Positions 49,682 through 59,454 of a stretch of DNA of 64,000 nt are shown here, piece after piece. Numbering within the stretch: the first letter of the stretch is position 1; the number at the start of each line of letters is the position of its first letter. A program made the translations under genes and the position numbers. Source of the DNA: Neolewinella maritima (lineage in GTDB: Bacteria; Bacteroidota; Bacteroidia; Chitinophagales; Saprospiraceae); assembly GCF_923081025.1 (NCBI RefSeq), contig NZ_CAKLPZ010000002.1:682001-746000 (forward strand). Direction: 5' to 3'. The notes under the pieces are model-generated. The model was given only the letters and a program-made list of their open reading frames with translations. It was not told where the DNA came from and made no database searches.

Positions 49682-50944
49682 ATGACGTCCCCCCTCGAGA
49701 TCTCCTATCCGGGCGGCCCGCTCACCGGCCACCTTCGCCTTACCGGCTCCAAATCCATTGCCAACCGGGCCCTGCTCATCCGGGCACTCACACCGGACGG
49801 TTTTACCATCCACGGGCTGGCGGCGGCGGACGATACCGTCCGAATGCAGCAGTTGCTGGAATCAGACGACGAAGTACTCGACTGTGGCCCCGCCGGCACT
49901 ACTTACCGCTTCCTTACCGGCTACCTCTGCCGCCGCCAGGGTACCCAACTGCTTACGGGCAGCGCGCGGATGAAGGAGCGCCCCATCGGTATCCTGGTCG
50001 ATGCGCTACGCAGCCTGGGGGCTGATATTACTTACGCGGAAAACGAAGGCTACCCGCCGCTGCACATCGGATACAGTGCCCTGGACAAGAGCGACCGGGT
50101 GAGTATCGCGGCCGATACCAGCAGCCAGTACATTTCCAGCCTGCTGATGCTGGCCCCGACGCTACCGAACGGCCTGAAGCTCACGCTGGAGGGGGAGATT
50201 GTAAGTATGCCCTACATCAAGATGACGCTGTCTTTGATGGGCTACTTTGGCATCAAGCACCACTGGGAGGGGCAGACCGTGATCGTAGCCCCGCAGTACT
50301 ACCAAGCCCGCGACTTCACCGTAGAGGCGGACTGGTCGGCGGCCAGCTACTACTACAGCCTGGCCGCCCTGAGCGAGTCGGCCGAGCTGCACATCGATGG
50401 CTTGTTCCAGGATAGCCTGCAGGGTGATGCGGTGGTGAAGGAGCTCTACGAAGAATTCGGGGTCACTACCACCTTTACCGATACGGGTGTCCAGCTGATC
50501 AAGCCGGCCGGCACCGTAGCCCCCGTGCTGTTCGAGCACAACTTCGTGGACTGTCCGGACATCGCCCAGACGCTCATGGTCACCTGTGCCGGACTGGGTG
50601 TGCAGGGGCTGTACTCCGGCCTGCAGACGCTATTCATCAAAGAGACCGACCGGGTGAAGGCCATGAAAGCAGAATTGGGTAAGGTGGGCGTCTCGCTCTA
50701 CAAGATCCCGCAGCGGATGGCCGGCAAGACCGGCATCCTGTACTTTGCCCAGGAAGGGCGGGCAGACTACGCCGCCGGCACCCCCACCTTCGCTACCTAC
50801 CACGATCACCGCATGGCTATGGCACTGGCACCGCTGGCCGTACAGCACGCTGTCCGACTGGAGGATCCGGAGGTGGTCAAGAAAAGCTATCCGGACTTCT
50901 ACCGCGACCTGCAACAGTTAGGGATCGGCCCAAAAACCGTCTGA
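49682..50944 (+). CDS. aroA: 3-phosphoshikimate 1-carboxyvinyltransferase (EPSP synthase)
   Basis: A 420-residue enzyme of the shikimate pathway that joins PEP to shikimate 3-phosphate, making EPSP. The start ATG 49682 gives TSPLEISYPGGPLTGHLRLTGSKSIANRALLIRAL, the S3P-binding lysine. Other motifs: CGPAGTTYRFLTGYLCRR, RMKERPIGILVDALRSLGADI, DTSSQYISSLLMLAP, DWSAASYYYSLAA, KETDRVKAMKAELGKVG and TYHDHRMAMALAPLAV. It is short and Bacteroidota-like rather than E. coli-like. The frame before 49682 overlaps paralogue 2. It is followed after 1 bp by the YgjP-like gene. Confidence 0.94.
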   Translation: MTSPLEISYPGGPLTGHLRLTGSKSIANRALLIRALTPDGFTIHGLAAADDTVRMQQLLESDDEVLDCGPAGTTYRFLTGYLCRRQGTQLLTGSARMKERPIGILVDALRSLGADITYAENEGYPPLHIGYSALDKSDRVSIAADTSSQYISSLLMLAPTLPNGLKLTLEGEIVSMPYIKMTLSLMGYFGIKHHWEGQTVIVAPQYYQARDFTVEADWSAASYYYSLAALSESAELHIDGLFQDSLQGDAVVKELYEEFGVTTTFTDTGVQLIKPAGTVAPVLFEHNFVDCPDIAQTLMVTCAGLGVQGLYSGLQTLFIKETDRVKAMKAELGKVGVSLYKIPQRMAGKTGILYFAQEGRADYAAGTPTFATYHDHRMAMALAPLAVQHAVRLEDPEVVKKSYPDFYRDLQQLGIGPKTV

Positions 50945-50945
50945 C

Positions 50946-51722
50946 GTGGCCCGTACCCGCAAGGTGCACGAAAGCCGTACGACGGTCGATCTCGACGGAC
51001 TGCGCGTACCGGTGCGCATCATCACCGAGCGGGGGCGGCGGGCTACGATCGCGGCGGTGCGGCAGCGGGCCCTCTATATCCGTCTGCCCCACGGGCTCGC
51101 CGCCGCCGCCCGGGAGCAGCGCATTCACGAGATGCTGGCCTGGGCCCTGCGCACCGCCCGCGAAAAACCGGAGGCCTTCGCCCACTTCACCGGCTTGCCG
51201 CGGGCGGCGCGCTACGTATTCGGCTTCGGTGAGCAGGAGTATGAGATAGGGGTAGGGGAGCATGCACTGGCGCACCACAAGATCGTGGCGACCGCAGCGC
51301 ACCGCCTCCAGATTTTGCTCTGCACCCGCGGTGCCCGCCCCGCGATGAACCGGGTGATCCCGAAGTTGCTGGCCAAGCACTTTGCGGCACAGGAGCTGGC
51401 CCGGGTGGCCCGCCGGGTGCACGAACTCAACGCCGCCCACTTCCAGCGACCGATCCGTGGGGTCAAACTCAGCGATACGTATAGCCGCTGGGGCTCCTGC
51501 TCGCACCGGGGGAATATCAACCTGGCTACCCGCCTGCTGCTGGCGCCCGATGCCGTACTGGACGCGGTGATCGTGCATGAGCTGGCGCACCTGGTCCACG
51601 CCGATCATTCCCCCCGCTTCTGGGCCGAGGTAGCCCGCGCCCTGCCCGATTATAAAAAGTACGACGCCTGGTTGAAAGAACACGGGGGTGGGCTGCGTTT
51701 CATCCCTACTCCCGTGGACTAA
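50946..51722 (+). CDS. YgjP-like metallopeptidase (DUF45/M48 type)
   Basis: A 258-residue protein whose C-terminal half holds the zinc motif: VIVHELAHLVHADHSPRFW near residue 211, in the form HExxHxxxxxHxxxFW typical of the SprT/YgjP group. Preceding sequence GVKLSDTYSRWGSCSHRGNINLATRLLLAPDAVLDAV is the family signature. The start is GTG at 50946, 1 bp after the aroA stop; co-transcription is likely. YgjP proteins are cytoplasmic and their substrate is unknown. Confidence 0.9.
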   Translation: MARTRKVHESRTTVDLDGLRVPVRIITERGRRATIAAVRQRALYIRLPHGLAAAAREQRIHEMLAWALRTAREKPEAFAHFTGLPRAARYVFGFGEQEYEIGVGEHALAHHKIVATAAHRLQILLCTRGARPAMNRVIPKLLAKHFAAQELARVARRVHELNAAHFQRPIRGVKLSDTYSRWGSCSHRGNINLATRLLLAPDAVLDAVIVHELAHLVHADHSPRFWAEVARALPDYKKYDAWLKEHGGGLRFIPTPVD

Positions 51723-51730
51723 ACCAGCGT

Positions 51731-52618
51731 ATGCGTCACTTTACCCTCCTGCTCTTTGCTTTTTTCGGCCTCGTGCTCAGCTCCTGTATCTCACCCAAGA
51801 AGGCCGCCGAGCGCTACCAGCCGCAGATCGATAGCCTATCCACCGTAGCGCGGGTGCAGGCCGACACCATCCAGCGCCTCACCCTGGCCCTGGAGCGGAG
51901 CCGGGGCGGCAACGATATGCTGCTCGTGACCCAGGACCGCCTACAGGACCGGCTGGCTGCCCAGGACGACCGCATCGAGGAGCTGGAGAGTAACCTGAGT
52001 AGCACCAGCGACCAGATGAGTCAGCGGGTCACCGACCTGCGCTCCGCGCTGGTGGCCAATGACCGGATGGTGGATAGCCTGATCCGCCTGCAGTCGGCGG
52101 CCATCAATGAGTTCTCCATCGGTATCCAACTGGCGGCCGAACTACTGAGCGACTCCCTGCAGGGGCGGCTGGACAGCAGCAGCTACGAGATCACGGAACT
52201 ACCCGGCGAGCTGGTACTGAGCGTGCAGGAGGGTGTGCTGTTTCGTCCCCGCTCCGTAGGCTACCTGGCGCGGGGCAACGAGGTGGTGCTGAAGGTGGTC
52301 ACGCAACTACTACAGCAAAACCCCCTGCTCAAACTGCGGATCGTAGGCCATACCGACAACCAGCCCAATACCCTCAAGGGCACGGACAACTGGGAATACG
52401 GTGCGCTGCGGGCCAGCACCATCGCTAAGGAACTAGCCGAAACATACTATGTGAGTCCCAACCGACTGGTGGCCGCCAGCCAGGGCGAATACGGGCCGAG
52501 TCGCTCCAACGCCACGCCCGAAGGCCGCATGCGCAACCGACGCATCGACTTCGTATTTACGAACAACGTCGGAAATCTGCTGCGCCAACTGGACCGGGTA
52601 GCCCGGGCCGGAAAGTAA
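51731..52618 (+). CDS. OmpA family lipoprotein with coiled coil
   Basis: A 295-residue outer-membrane lipoprotein. Lipobox LSSC (Cys19), then a long coiled coil (IDSLSTVARVQADTIQRLTLALERS, IEELESNLSSTSDQMSQRVTDLRSAL) and an OmpA C-terminal peptidoglycan-binding domain (LRIVGHTDNQPNTLKGTDNWEYGALRAS, RLVAASQGEYGPSRSNATPEGRMRNRRIDFVF) with the NxxLSxxR-like core. It links the outer membrane to the wall. It follows the YgjP-like gene by 8 bp and could be on the same transcript. Confidence 0.9.
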   Translation: MRHFTLLLFAFFGLVLSSCISPKKAAERYQPQIDSLSTVARVQADTIQRLTLALERSRGGNDMLLVTQDRLQDRLAAQDDRIEELESNLSSTSDQMSQRVTDLRSALVANDRMVDSLIRLQSAAINEFSIGIQLAAELLSDSLQGRLDSSSYEITELPGELVLSVQEGVLFRPRSVGYLARGNEVVLKVVTQLLQQNPLLKLRIVGHTDNQPNTLKGTDNWEYGALRASTIAKELAETYYVSPNRLVAASQGEYGPSRSNATPEGRMRNRRIDFVFTNNVGNLLRQLDRVARAGK

Positions 52619-52636
52619 CTTTTTTGGTCAAACTAG

Positions 52637-52667
52637 CTTGGTGTTACGCTAATTAGCGTATATCTTG
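52637..52667 (+). promoter_or_regulatory. possible promoter of the exonuclease gene
   Basis: CTTG at 52637-52640 and TATATCTTG at 52659-52667 are 18 bp apart, near the -33/-7 layout though the -7 is degenerate. A 16-bp palindrome fills the space between them. Confidence 0.35.
52645..52660. promoter_or_regulatory. 16-bp perfect palindrome, candidate operator
   Basis: TACGCTAATTAGCGTA is a perfect palindrome lying between the putative -33 and -7 elements before the exonuclease gene and 27 bp from its ATG. A dimeric repressor here would block polymerase. No binding protein is identified. Confidence 0.5.
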
Positions 52668-52687
52668 CGCGCTTACCCAAACGCAGT

Positions 52688-53440
52688 ATGGTAGAGCAGA
52701 TCGACATCACCCGGATTCTTTTTTTGGACATCGAAACCGTGAGTGGAGTAGCTACCTACGAGCAGCTCGATGAGCAGTTTCGCCAGCTCTGGGCCTACAA
52801 AGCGCCCGGTGCCCTGAAGCGCTACGGGGAGGAACTGACCGAAGAAGAACTGGCCGCCTCCTACACGGACAAGGCCGCCATTTTCGCCGAGTTCGGCAAG
52901 ATCGTCTGCATCAGCGTCGGGGCGGTGTACCGCGACAAGGACAAGCAGCTCAAGATCCGCCTCAAGTCATTCGCCAACCGCGACGAGAGCAAACTACTGG
53001 AAGACTTCAACGAGATGCTCGACCAGTACTACGGCGACCCGGCCAAGTTCTACCTCTGCGGCCACAACATCAAGGAGTTCGACGTGCCCTACATGTGTCG
53101 CCGCATCATAGCCCAGCAGCAAAAGCTACCCGCCCTGCTCGACATCAGCGGCAAGAAACCCTGGGAGACCAAGCACCTGGTGGACACGATGGATCTCTGG
53201 AAGTTCGGCGACCGCAAGGCCTACGTATCCCTCAAGCTACTGGCCGCCGTACTCGGCTTTCCCAGCCCCAAGGACGATATCGACGGCAGTGATGTAGGCC
53301 GGGTATTCTGGGAGGAGGACGACGTGGAGCGCATCGCCGTATACTGCGAGAAGGATGTGCTGGCTACCGCGCAGTTATTTCTCCGCTATCAGCGCAAACC
53401 GCTCTTCGCCGAAGACCAGGTGCACTACGTAGCGCGTTAA
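52688..53440 (+). CDS. DnaQ-fold 3'-5' exonuclease (PolB exonuclease-like)
   Basis: A 250-residue protein of the RNase H-like exonuclease superfamily (DNA_pol_B_exo2 type). The acidic active-site motifs are Exo I FLDIETVSG near residue 15, Exo II CGHNIKEFDVPYM near 130 and Exo III YCEKDVLATAQLFLRY near 225. It lacks polymerase sequence and stands alone. Such proteins may trim DNA or RNA ends in repair. Start ATG 52688 follows the palindrome-bearing promoter region. Confidence 0.88.
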   Translation: MVEQIDITRILFLDIETVSGVATYEQLDEQFRQLWAYKAPGALKRYGEELTEEELAASYTDKAAIFAEFGKIVCISVGAVYRDKDKQLKIRLKSFANRDESKLLEDFNEMLDQYYGDPAKFYLCGHNIKEFDVPYMCRRIIAQQQKLPALLDISGKKPWETKHLVDTMDLWKFGDRKAYVSLKLLAAVLGFPSPKDDIDGSDVGRVFWEEDDVERIAVYCEKDVLATAQLFLRYQRKPLFAEDQVHYVAR

Positions 53441-53485
53441 TGGGCCTAATGTCGGCACGAAAGCCCGGCGGTCTGTATTTAGACT

Positions 53486-53493
53486 TAGCTTTG
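53486..53493 (+). promoter_or_regulatory. -7 element of the M36 protease gene
   Basis: TAGCTTTG (exact to TAnnTTTG) lies 39 bp before ATG 53533. No TTTG at -33 was seen. Confidence 0.4.
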
Positions 53494-53532
53494 GGCGTAT
53501 ATCCCTAGTCGACACTGGTTTCCGGTCCGTTA

Positions 53533-56500
53533 ATGCCCCTCATGAAAGTACTTTTACCCCTTGCCCTATTCTGTTTATTCACTTCACTTAGCGCCCAGGA
53601 AGGAGGCTCACCCGCCTACGACTTCCTGCGCGATCGTACGGAGGAGCTGGGCCTCGTCGCATCCGACCTGTGGGAACTGCGCGTAAGCGACGAGTACGTT
53701 TCTACTGATGGCACTCAACACGTCTACGTAGGGCAGGAGCTCTACGGCACACCGATCTACAACGCGCAGGCCGCCGTCCATTACCGCGACGATCGGGTGA
53801 TCTACCATACCTCCAACCTACAAGCCGATATTCGCAAGAGGGGCCAGGCGACCGTGCCGCAGCTCACTGCGGAGCAGGCCTTCCGCCGGTTGGGGCTTAC
53901 CGCGCAGTCCCGCATGCTTTCGGCTGACCTGGTCTACTACCCGATGCCCGGAGCGCAGGCTGCCTTACAGCTCGTCTGGCAGCTCGTCGAGGAGGATGCT
54001 AGCGCGCACGTCACGCTACACATGGTCGACGCCGCTACCGGAGCAGACCTGTACCAGACTAGCCTCACGCTCAGCTGTTCCTTCGATGAAGGGCCACAGG
54101 GCGGGGCCGCCAGTGCGGTGCATACCCATAAGAGCAGCACGGCTATCCCGAGCGACCGCGGCGACGGCGCCCTGTATAATGTATTCCCCTTCGGTCTGGA
54201 ATCCCCCAACGACGGTACCCGTAGTCTCCTGCTCGAACCCGCCGACGAGCTGGCTTCTCCCTACGGATGGCACGATACCAATGGCGTGCCGGGGCCGGAG
54301 TACACCATTACCCGGGGCAATAACGCGTATGCCTACCGAGACGCGGATACTACCCAGAACCAACCCGATCCGGGCATTGTAGCCGATGGAGGCCCTGAGC
54401 TCGATTTCGACTTCTTCTTCGCCCCCATGCAGCGGCCCGATAGTATCGTTGAGGCTTCGCTGACCCAGCTATTCTACACCACCAATATGCTGCACGACTG
54501 GACGTACCGCCACGGCTTCGACGAAGCCGCGGGCAACTACCAGCGCAACAACTACGGCCGCGGCGGGAAGGGGCGGGATCCCGTACTGGCCGAAACCCAC
54601 GACTCCTCCGGCAGCAACAACGCCAACTTCTCCACCCGCGGCGACGGTAGCTCCGGCCGCATGCAGATGTACCTCTGGGGTACACCCAGCCTACTGACCG
54701 TACTCTCCCCCGACGACCTGGCGGGCGAACGCCGTACGGGGCGGGCCGAGTTTGGCGCTCAGGTGGGCGATGTGCCCCTGACTGCCCTACTGGCGATTGG
54801 CCGGGACGGTACCGAAAGTCCCACCCTGGGTTGCTCCGCACTGGTCAACCCCGAGGAAGTACGCGGTAAGATCGCCCTGATCGATCGCGGCAGTTGTACG
54901 TTTCAGCAGAAGGCCTTCAATGCCGAAACGGCCGGCGCCGTCGGGGTAGTGATCTGCAACCCCAATAACAACCTAATCACCATGGCGGGGGCCGAAAATG
55001 CGAGTGACATCCCGGTCACTATTCCCGTTGTCATGCTACGGGAACGCGACTGTACACCCCTGCGGCAGGTGATCACGGCCGGTGGCGAAGTAGAAGTAGC
55101 GCTGCAGGACAACAATCTCACCCCCCTCGACGGCTCCTTCGACAACGGTGTAGTAGCCCATGAGTACGCCCACGGGGTGAGCATCCGCCTGGTCGGCGGA
55201 CCGGCCAGGTACACCTGCCTGCAGAACGATGAGCAGATGGGGGAGGGCTGGTCCGATTTCTTCCTGCTGGCCTCCACCCCGCAGTCCGCTACGCCTAACC
55301 CCGACGGGACGGAATTGCGCGGTATCGGCGTTTACTCTACCTCCGGTGGGCCCGGCGCGCGTGGGTTCCGCTCCCAATTCTACTCTACCGACTTTTCCGT
55401 GAATAACCATACCTACGACGACGTCATCACGGACGCCATTCCGCACGGGGTGGGGGAGACCTGGGCGGCTAGCCTGTGGGATCTGTACTGGAAGATGGTG
55501 GACGCATACGGCTTTGATGACGACCTGATCACCGGTACCGGCGGCAACAACGCCGCCGTGCGGCTGGTCATCGAAGGCATGAAGTACACGCCCTGCAGCC
55601 CCGGGCTGGTCGACGGCCGCGACGCGCTGCTCGTTGCCGATCGCCAGCTCAGCGGTGGAGCTAATGCCTGTTTGATCTGGGAAGTCTTCACCCGCCGTGG
55701 ACTGGGTGTATCGGCTACGCAGGGGACCGGTCTTTCCCGCAGTGATAACCGGGAAGCCTTCGACGCGCTTCCGAGCTGCATTCCTACCGTGAAGCTGCTG
55801 AAGACGGCCGATACTACATTCATCAGCCCCGGAGACGAAATCACCTTCACGCTCACGGTCCGCAACGATAAGGCCGGGCCGGCAACGGGACTCACCCTTA
55901 CGGATACCCTCCCGGAAGGACTGCAGCTAGCCATGAACACCGTAAGTAGCGAAGTGGAATTCGAATCCACCGCGGAGGCCGTCACCTTTTCGGTCCCTGA
56001 CCTCGCCCCCGGCGAGTCGTACACGATCGCGTATACCGCCCGCTCCGCCCCGGAGATCGCCAGCACCCGGCTGCTACTCAGTGCGGCGGACACCACGGAC
56101 GCAAACCTGTGGGATATCCTGTCCAACACAGGTACAGCCAGCTGGATGCGATCCGACTCGACCCCCTTCGCCGGCTCCCGGGCCTGGTTCGTACCCAATG
56201 AGAATTCAGCGCAGGACCAGGTTCTGCGGCTGCGTGACCCGGTCACCCTGGATGGCCCCCATCCAGCGCTGCGGTTTTTCACCAAGTACCGGACGGAAGT
56301 TGCCTTCGATGCCGGTATCGTGCAGGTAAGTACGAACGGAACGGACTGGAACAATGTCGATCAGCAGTTCGTGCGGTTCGGCTACCGCGGCATAGTAAGC
56401 GGATCGGCAGCCCGGCCGCTGCGCAACACACCTACCTTCTGGGGCGATAGTGAGGGCTATCAGGAGGCTATCGTAGACCTGGCCGCCTACCGTGGGCAGT

Positions 56501-56973
56501 CGATCTACGTACGCTACCGCTTCATTAGTGATGGATCGGTCGGAGCCGGAGGCTGGTGGGTCGATGAGATCGAGCTACTGTCTGACCTACACACCTACGA
56601 CGGACTAGCCACCCTGACGACCACGGAGGGAGACACCGCTACGGCCCGCGTACCCGAGTTCGGGGTAGTCGTCAATGCGAGTGAGATCGTCAGTGGTATC
56701 GGCCGCACCCTACCCACCAACCGTAGCGTACGGCTGTACCCCAACCCCGCTACGGACCGACTGGCAATACGCTTACAGACGGCACAGGCCGGACGCCTGC
56801 AACTCGATGTATTCAGCATGGACGGCCGCCGGGTACTGCGTCAGTCCAGCCAGGTCAGCCAGGGGGCGAATGCGCTGGACCTCAGCGTAGCCGATCTACC
56901 AAGCGGTCAGTATACGGTTCGACTCACCGAGGCGGCGGCCCTGACCACCCTGAAGCTGACCGTAGCGCACTAA
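53533..56973 (+). CDS. secreted M36 (fungalysin-type) metallopeptidase with PA, DUF11-like and T9SS domains
   Basis: A 1146-residue exported protease. Signal peptide KVLLPLALFCLFTSLSAQ; ATG at 53542 is an alternative start. A fungalysin-type propeptide (to ~residue 250) precedes the peptidase, into which a PA domain is inserted (IALIDRGSCTFQQKAFNAETAGAVGVVICNP, ~440-475). The zinc site is VAHEYAHGVSIRLVGG near 543 with the third ligand in MGEGWSDFFLLA near 571. A DUF11-like segment (FTLTVRNDKAGPATGLTLTDTLPEGL, ~770) and a lectin-like domain follow. The last ~75 residues are a T9SS sorting domain (LYPNPATDRLAI ... LPSGQYTVRLT). It probably digests external protein. Confidence 0.92.
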   Translation: MPLMKVLLPLALFCLFTSLSAQEGGSPAYDFLRDRTEELGLVASDLWELRVSDEYVSTDGTQHVYVGQELYGTPIYNAQAAVHYRDDRVIYHTSNLQADIRKRGQATVPQLTAEQAFRRLGLTAQSRMLSADLVYYPMPGAQAALQLVWQLVEEDASAHVTLHMVDAATGADLYQTSLTLSCSFDEGPQGGAASAVHTHKSSTAIPSDRGDGALYNVFPFGLESPNDGTRSLLLEPADELASPYGWHDTNGVPGPEYTITRGNNAYAYRDADTTQNQPDPGIVADGGPELDFDFFFAPMQRPDSIVEASLTQLFYTTNMLHDWTYRHGFDEAAGNYQRNNYGRGGKGRDPVLAETHDSSGSNNANFSTRGDGSSGRMQMYLWGTPSLLTVLSPDDLAGERRTGRAEFGAQVGDVPLTALLAIGRDGTESPTLGCSALVNPEEVRGKIALIDRGSCTFQQKAFNAETAGAVGVVICNPNNNLITMAGAENASDIPVTIPVVMLRERDCTPLRQVITAGGEVEVALQDNNLTPLDGSFDNGVVAHEYAHGVSIRLVGGPARYTCLQNDEQMGEGWSDFFLLASTPQSATPNPDGTELRGIGVYSTSGGPGARGFRSQFYSTDFSVNNHTYDDVITDAIPHGVGETWAASLWDLYWKMVDAYGFDDDLITGTGGNNAAVRLVIEGMKYTPCSPGLVDGRDALLVADRQLSGGANACLIWEVFTRRGLGVSATQGTGLSRSDNREAFDALPSCIPTVKLLKTADTTFISPGDEITFTLTVRNDKAGPATGLTLTDTLPEGLQLAMNTVSSEVEFESTAEAVTFSVPDLAPGESYTIAYTARSAPEIASTRLLLSAADTTDANLWDILSNTGTASWMRSDSTPFAGSRAWFVPNENSAQDQVLRLRDPVTLDGPHPALRFFTKYRTEVAFDAGIVQVSTNGTDWNNVDQQFVRFGYRGIVSGSAARPLRNTPTFWGDSEGYQEAIVDLAAYRGQSIYVRYRFISDGSVGAGGWWVDEIELLSDLHTYDGLATLTTTEGDTATARVPEFGVVVNASEIVSGIGRTLPTNRSVRLYPNPATDRLAIRLQTAQAGRLQLDVFSMDGRRVLRQSSQVSQGANALDLSVADLPSGQYTVRLTEAAALTTLKLTVAH

Positions 56974-56982
56974 GGCTACGGA

Positions 56983-59454
56983 TCAGAAGGGATAGCCCAG
57001 ACCGATCTGCGGACGAAGCTGACCGAACTCGAACTTCCTGAGCCAGTAGGCACTCTCGGGATAGTCGATCGAAAAGGGTCGCGCCCGGCTACCGTCCGTG
57101 GCCCGGGGGTAGTTGTACCGCAGGGGCATGGCCAGATCCAGCCGGAAGACGAAGTAGCTCAGGTCGATACGAATACCGAAGCCACCGTCTACGGCCAGCT
57201 GCCGGTAGAATGGCTGGTGGTAAAACGGCTCGGCCCCCTCGTCATCGAGCAGCCGTCCGCGAAACAGGAATTGGGAGCCGGGACGGTCGGGGTCCTCCCG
57301 TAGGCGCCACACATTACCGATGTCGGTAAACAGAGCACCGCGTACGAAGGAAAACAGGTTGAAGCGGTACTCGAAATTGAGCTCTAGTTGTAGATCGCCG
57401 GTCTGGTAGAGCCGTAGGTTGTTGTTGATGTTTCCTCCGTCACTGATGCTCAGGGGATCCAGGTAACCGCCCGGACCCAGACCCTGCGGCGCCCAGGCCC
57501 GCATAGAATTCGCTCCGCCGGCAAAGAACTGCTTGACGTAGGGAACCTCCTCGTCCTTACTGAAGGGGCGCGCGATGCCAAAGACGAAGCGACTGGCAAA
57601 ACTGCGCAGTGGCGAAAACTGCTTCTTGAACCGTGTATCCACCACCCCGAGGGCATACTGGGCAAGCCGGTTGTCGGGGTCCAGGTTGTCGATGAACTGG
57701 TCGGCCAGGAAGACCTCGGCGCCGGTCAGCTCGAACTGGGCATTGAAGGAGAGCGAACGTCCCCGCGGATCGGCCCGGCCGATGTGGCTGTACTCGATGC
57801 TGCGAAACAGCAGGCTCACGAAGTACTGATCGCTGATGCTGAGCTGAAGCCGTCGGTTGGTATTCAGAATTTCCTGAAATTGCCGCTCCACACTGAAGTT
57901 GAGTACGTCCAGCGCCGCGTGGTTGATGCGGTACAGGCTGGTCGGGGAGCGGCGGAAGTCGTAGCCCAGCCGTGCGTTGGCGATCGTATAGGCATAGAAC
58001 GTGCGGATGAACAGGTACTCGTACGCCAGGCTGTAGCGCGTACTAGCCCGCTCCTGCAGCTGCCGGTAAAAGGTCGGGGAGAACACCCCCAGCTTCCGCC
58101 CCAGGCCGTACAGTCCGAAATCCTTGAAGCGCGGCAGGTTGAGCGTTGCCTCCGCGGCCAGGTCGATGGTGTTGAAGAACAGTGCGCTACTGTCCGGACT
58201 GGGGTTGATCTCTACCCCCGCACGCAGACCAATGGTGAGCAACTCGGCCCCCCCGAAGACGTTGCGGTTGCGAAAATTAGGGCTCACACTCACCCCGATG
58301 AGGTTATTGACCTGGGTGTTGACGTCCGCGAGCTGACTCCGGTTGGTGTAGTTCACATCCAGATCCACGCCCAGCGCCATCCGCTTGTCGGCACTGAGCT
58401 GGATCTGGTAATTGAGTACTCCGGGCCGTAGGGGATCGACCAGCTGGTTGATCCGCACGAAGCGATAGATGCCCAGCCCGCTCAGCGCCAGGTTGGTCTT
58501 CTCGTAGGCCTCGCGGCTGTAGAGGCTATCGGTCTCCAGGAAGATATTGTCCGCCAGAATATCCGGGCGCATCCGAAAGCTTGCGGAAGGAGACAGGAAG
58601 CGGATACCCTCCACCAGGGTATCGCCGGGGTAGGCCTCCCCGGAAGCGTCCCTGGCGGGGGAGTAGTCGGTCAATACCGTGATCCGACCGACGGTATACT
58701 TCTGGTAGGCCTGCTCGTCCTGGGGGGGAAGGATAGTCAGGTAGATATTGGCGTAGCCCTGTCGCTGGCTGGTGTCGATCTCCAATTTATCGAAGTAGGT
58801 ACTCGAGAAGTAGGCATAGCCTTCATTGCGCAGGGCCACGTTGAGGCGGGCCTTTTCCGCATCGAAGGCCGTCAGGTCCAGGGGCGTACCCGGCTGTAGG
58901 GTGCTGCCGGCCTTCAACACCTGGAGCAAGCTGTCGATCGCCGGTGCGGGACTGCTGTAGTCCACCGAGTCGATCAGGTACCGCTGTCCCGGCTCCACGT
59001 GGTAGATCAGGCTCACCTTCTGGTCCTTGCGCCGGTCGGCCTCGTGGTAGGCCGTAGCGTTGAAGTAGCCGCGGTAGCGCATAAAATCGGCCATCAGGGC
59101 GGCCGATCGGCGGGAGAGGCTATCGCTGTATAGTGCAGGGGGCTGCCCGATGGTGTTGCGCAGAAAGCGGTCGATGCGCGTGGTATCCCGTGCCTTGCTG
59201 TTGGCCAGGTAGAAGTGCTCGCGCGGGAACAGGAAGAGGAAGTTGCCGTTGGGTTGCTGCTTCGTCAGGGTGGATAGCTCGTAGACTACATCGCTGCGGT
59301 TGGCTACTTTGGGTCGCTTGGCCAGTTCGATGCGCTGGCCGGTGAGTAGTTCCTCGCCGTCCCCCAGGTATTTTGTAACATTGCAGGCCGTCAGCGACAG
59401 GGCCAGTAGGACCACCGGTGCAGCGCGGCGCAGCCCCCCCGCCAGTATGCCCAT
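56983..59454 (-). CDS. tamL: TamL-type BamA/TamA family outer-membrane lipoprotein
   Basis: An outer-membrane Omp85 protein of the Bacteroidota TamL group (823 residues from the ATG at 59454; two further in-frame Met lie at 59469 and 59478). The signal ends in LSLTAC followed by NVTKYLGDGEELLTGQRIEL, the TamL hallmark: a lipid-anchored POTRA protein. POTRA repeats occupy about residues 30-420; the C-terminal barrel (from ~450) ends in FGQLRPQIGLGYPF with the usual terminal aromatic. RSFASRFVFGIARPF and GGANSMRAWAPQGLGPGGY form the surface-antigen core. It is thought to help insert barrels or lipids. Its start faces the trmH-type gene. Confidence 0.9.
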   Translation of the reverse strand: MGILAGGLRRAAPVVLLALSLTACNVTKYLGDGEELLTGQRIELAKRPKVANRSDVVYELSTLTKQQPNGNFLFLFPREHFYLANSKARDTTRIDRFLRNTIGQPPALYSDSLSRRSAALMADFMRYRGYFNATAYHEADRRKDQKVSLIYHVEPGQRYLIDSVDYSSPAPAIDSLLQVLKAGSTLQPGTPLDLTAFDAEKARLNVALRNEGYAYFSSTYFDKLEIDTSQRQGYANIYLTILPPQDEQAYQKYTVGRITVLTDYSPARDASGEAYPGDTLVEGIRFLSPSASFRMRPDILADNIFLETDSLYSREAYEKTNLALSGLGIYRFVRINQLVDPLRPGVLNYQIQLSADKRMALGVDLDVNYTNRSQLADVNTQVNNLIGVSVSPNFRNRNVFGGAELLTIGLRAGVEINPSPDSSALFFNTIDLAAEATLNLPRFKDFGLYGLGRKLGVFSPTFYRQLQERASTRYSLAYEYLFIRTFYAYTIANARLGYDFRRSPTSLYRINHAALDVLNFSVERQFQEILNTNRRLQLSISDQYFVSLLFRSIEYSHIGRADPRGRSLSFNAQFELTGAEVFLADQFIDNLDPDNRLAQYALGVVDTRFKKQFSPLRSFASRFVFGIARPFSKDEEVPYVKQFFAGGANSMRAWAPQGLGPGGYLDPLSISDGGNINNNLRLYQTGDLQLELNFEYRFNLFSFVRGALFTDIGNVWRLREDPDRPGSQFLFRGRLLDDEGAEPFYHQPFYRQLAVDGGFGIRIDLSYFVFRLDLAMPLRYNYPRATDGSRARPFSIDYPESAYWLRKFEFGQLRPQIGLGYPF

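Noticed and set aside
55413-56354. 313-residue reverse frame opposite the M36 gene
   Set aside because: Ser/Arg/Val-rich shadow without motifs.
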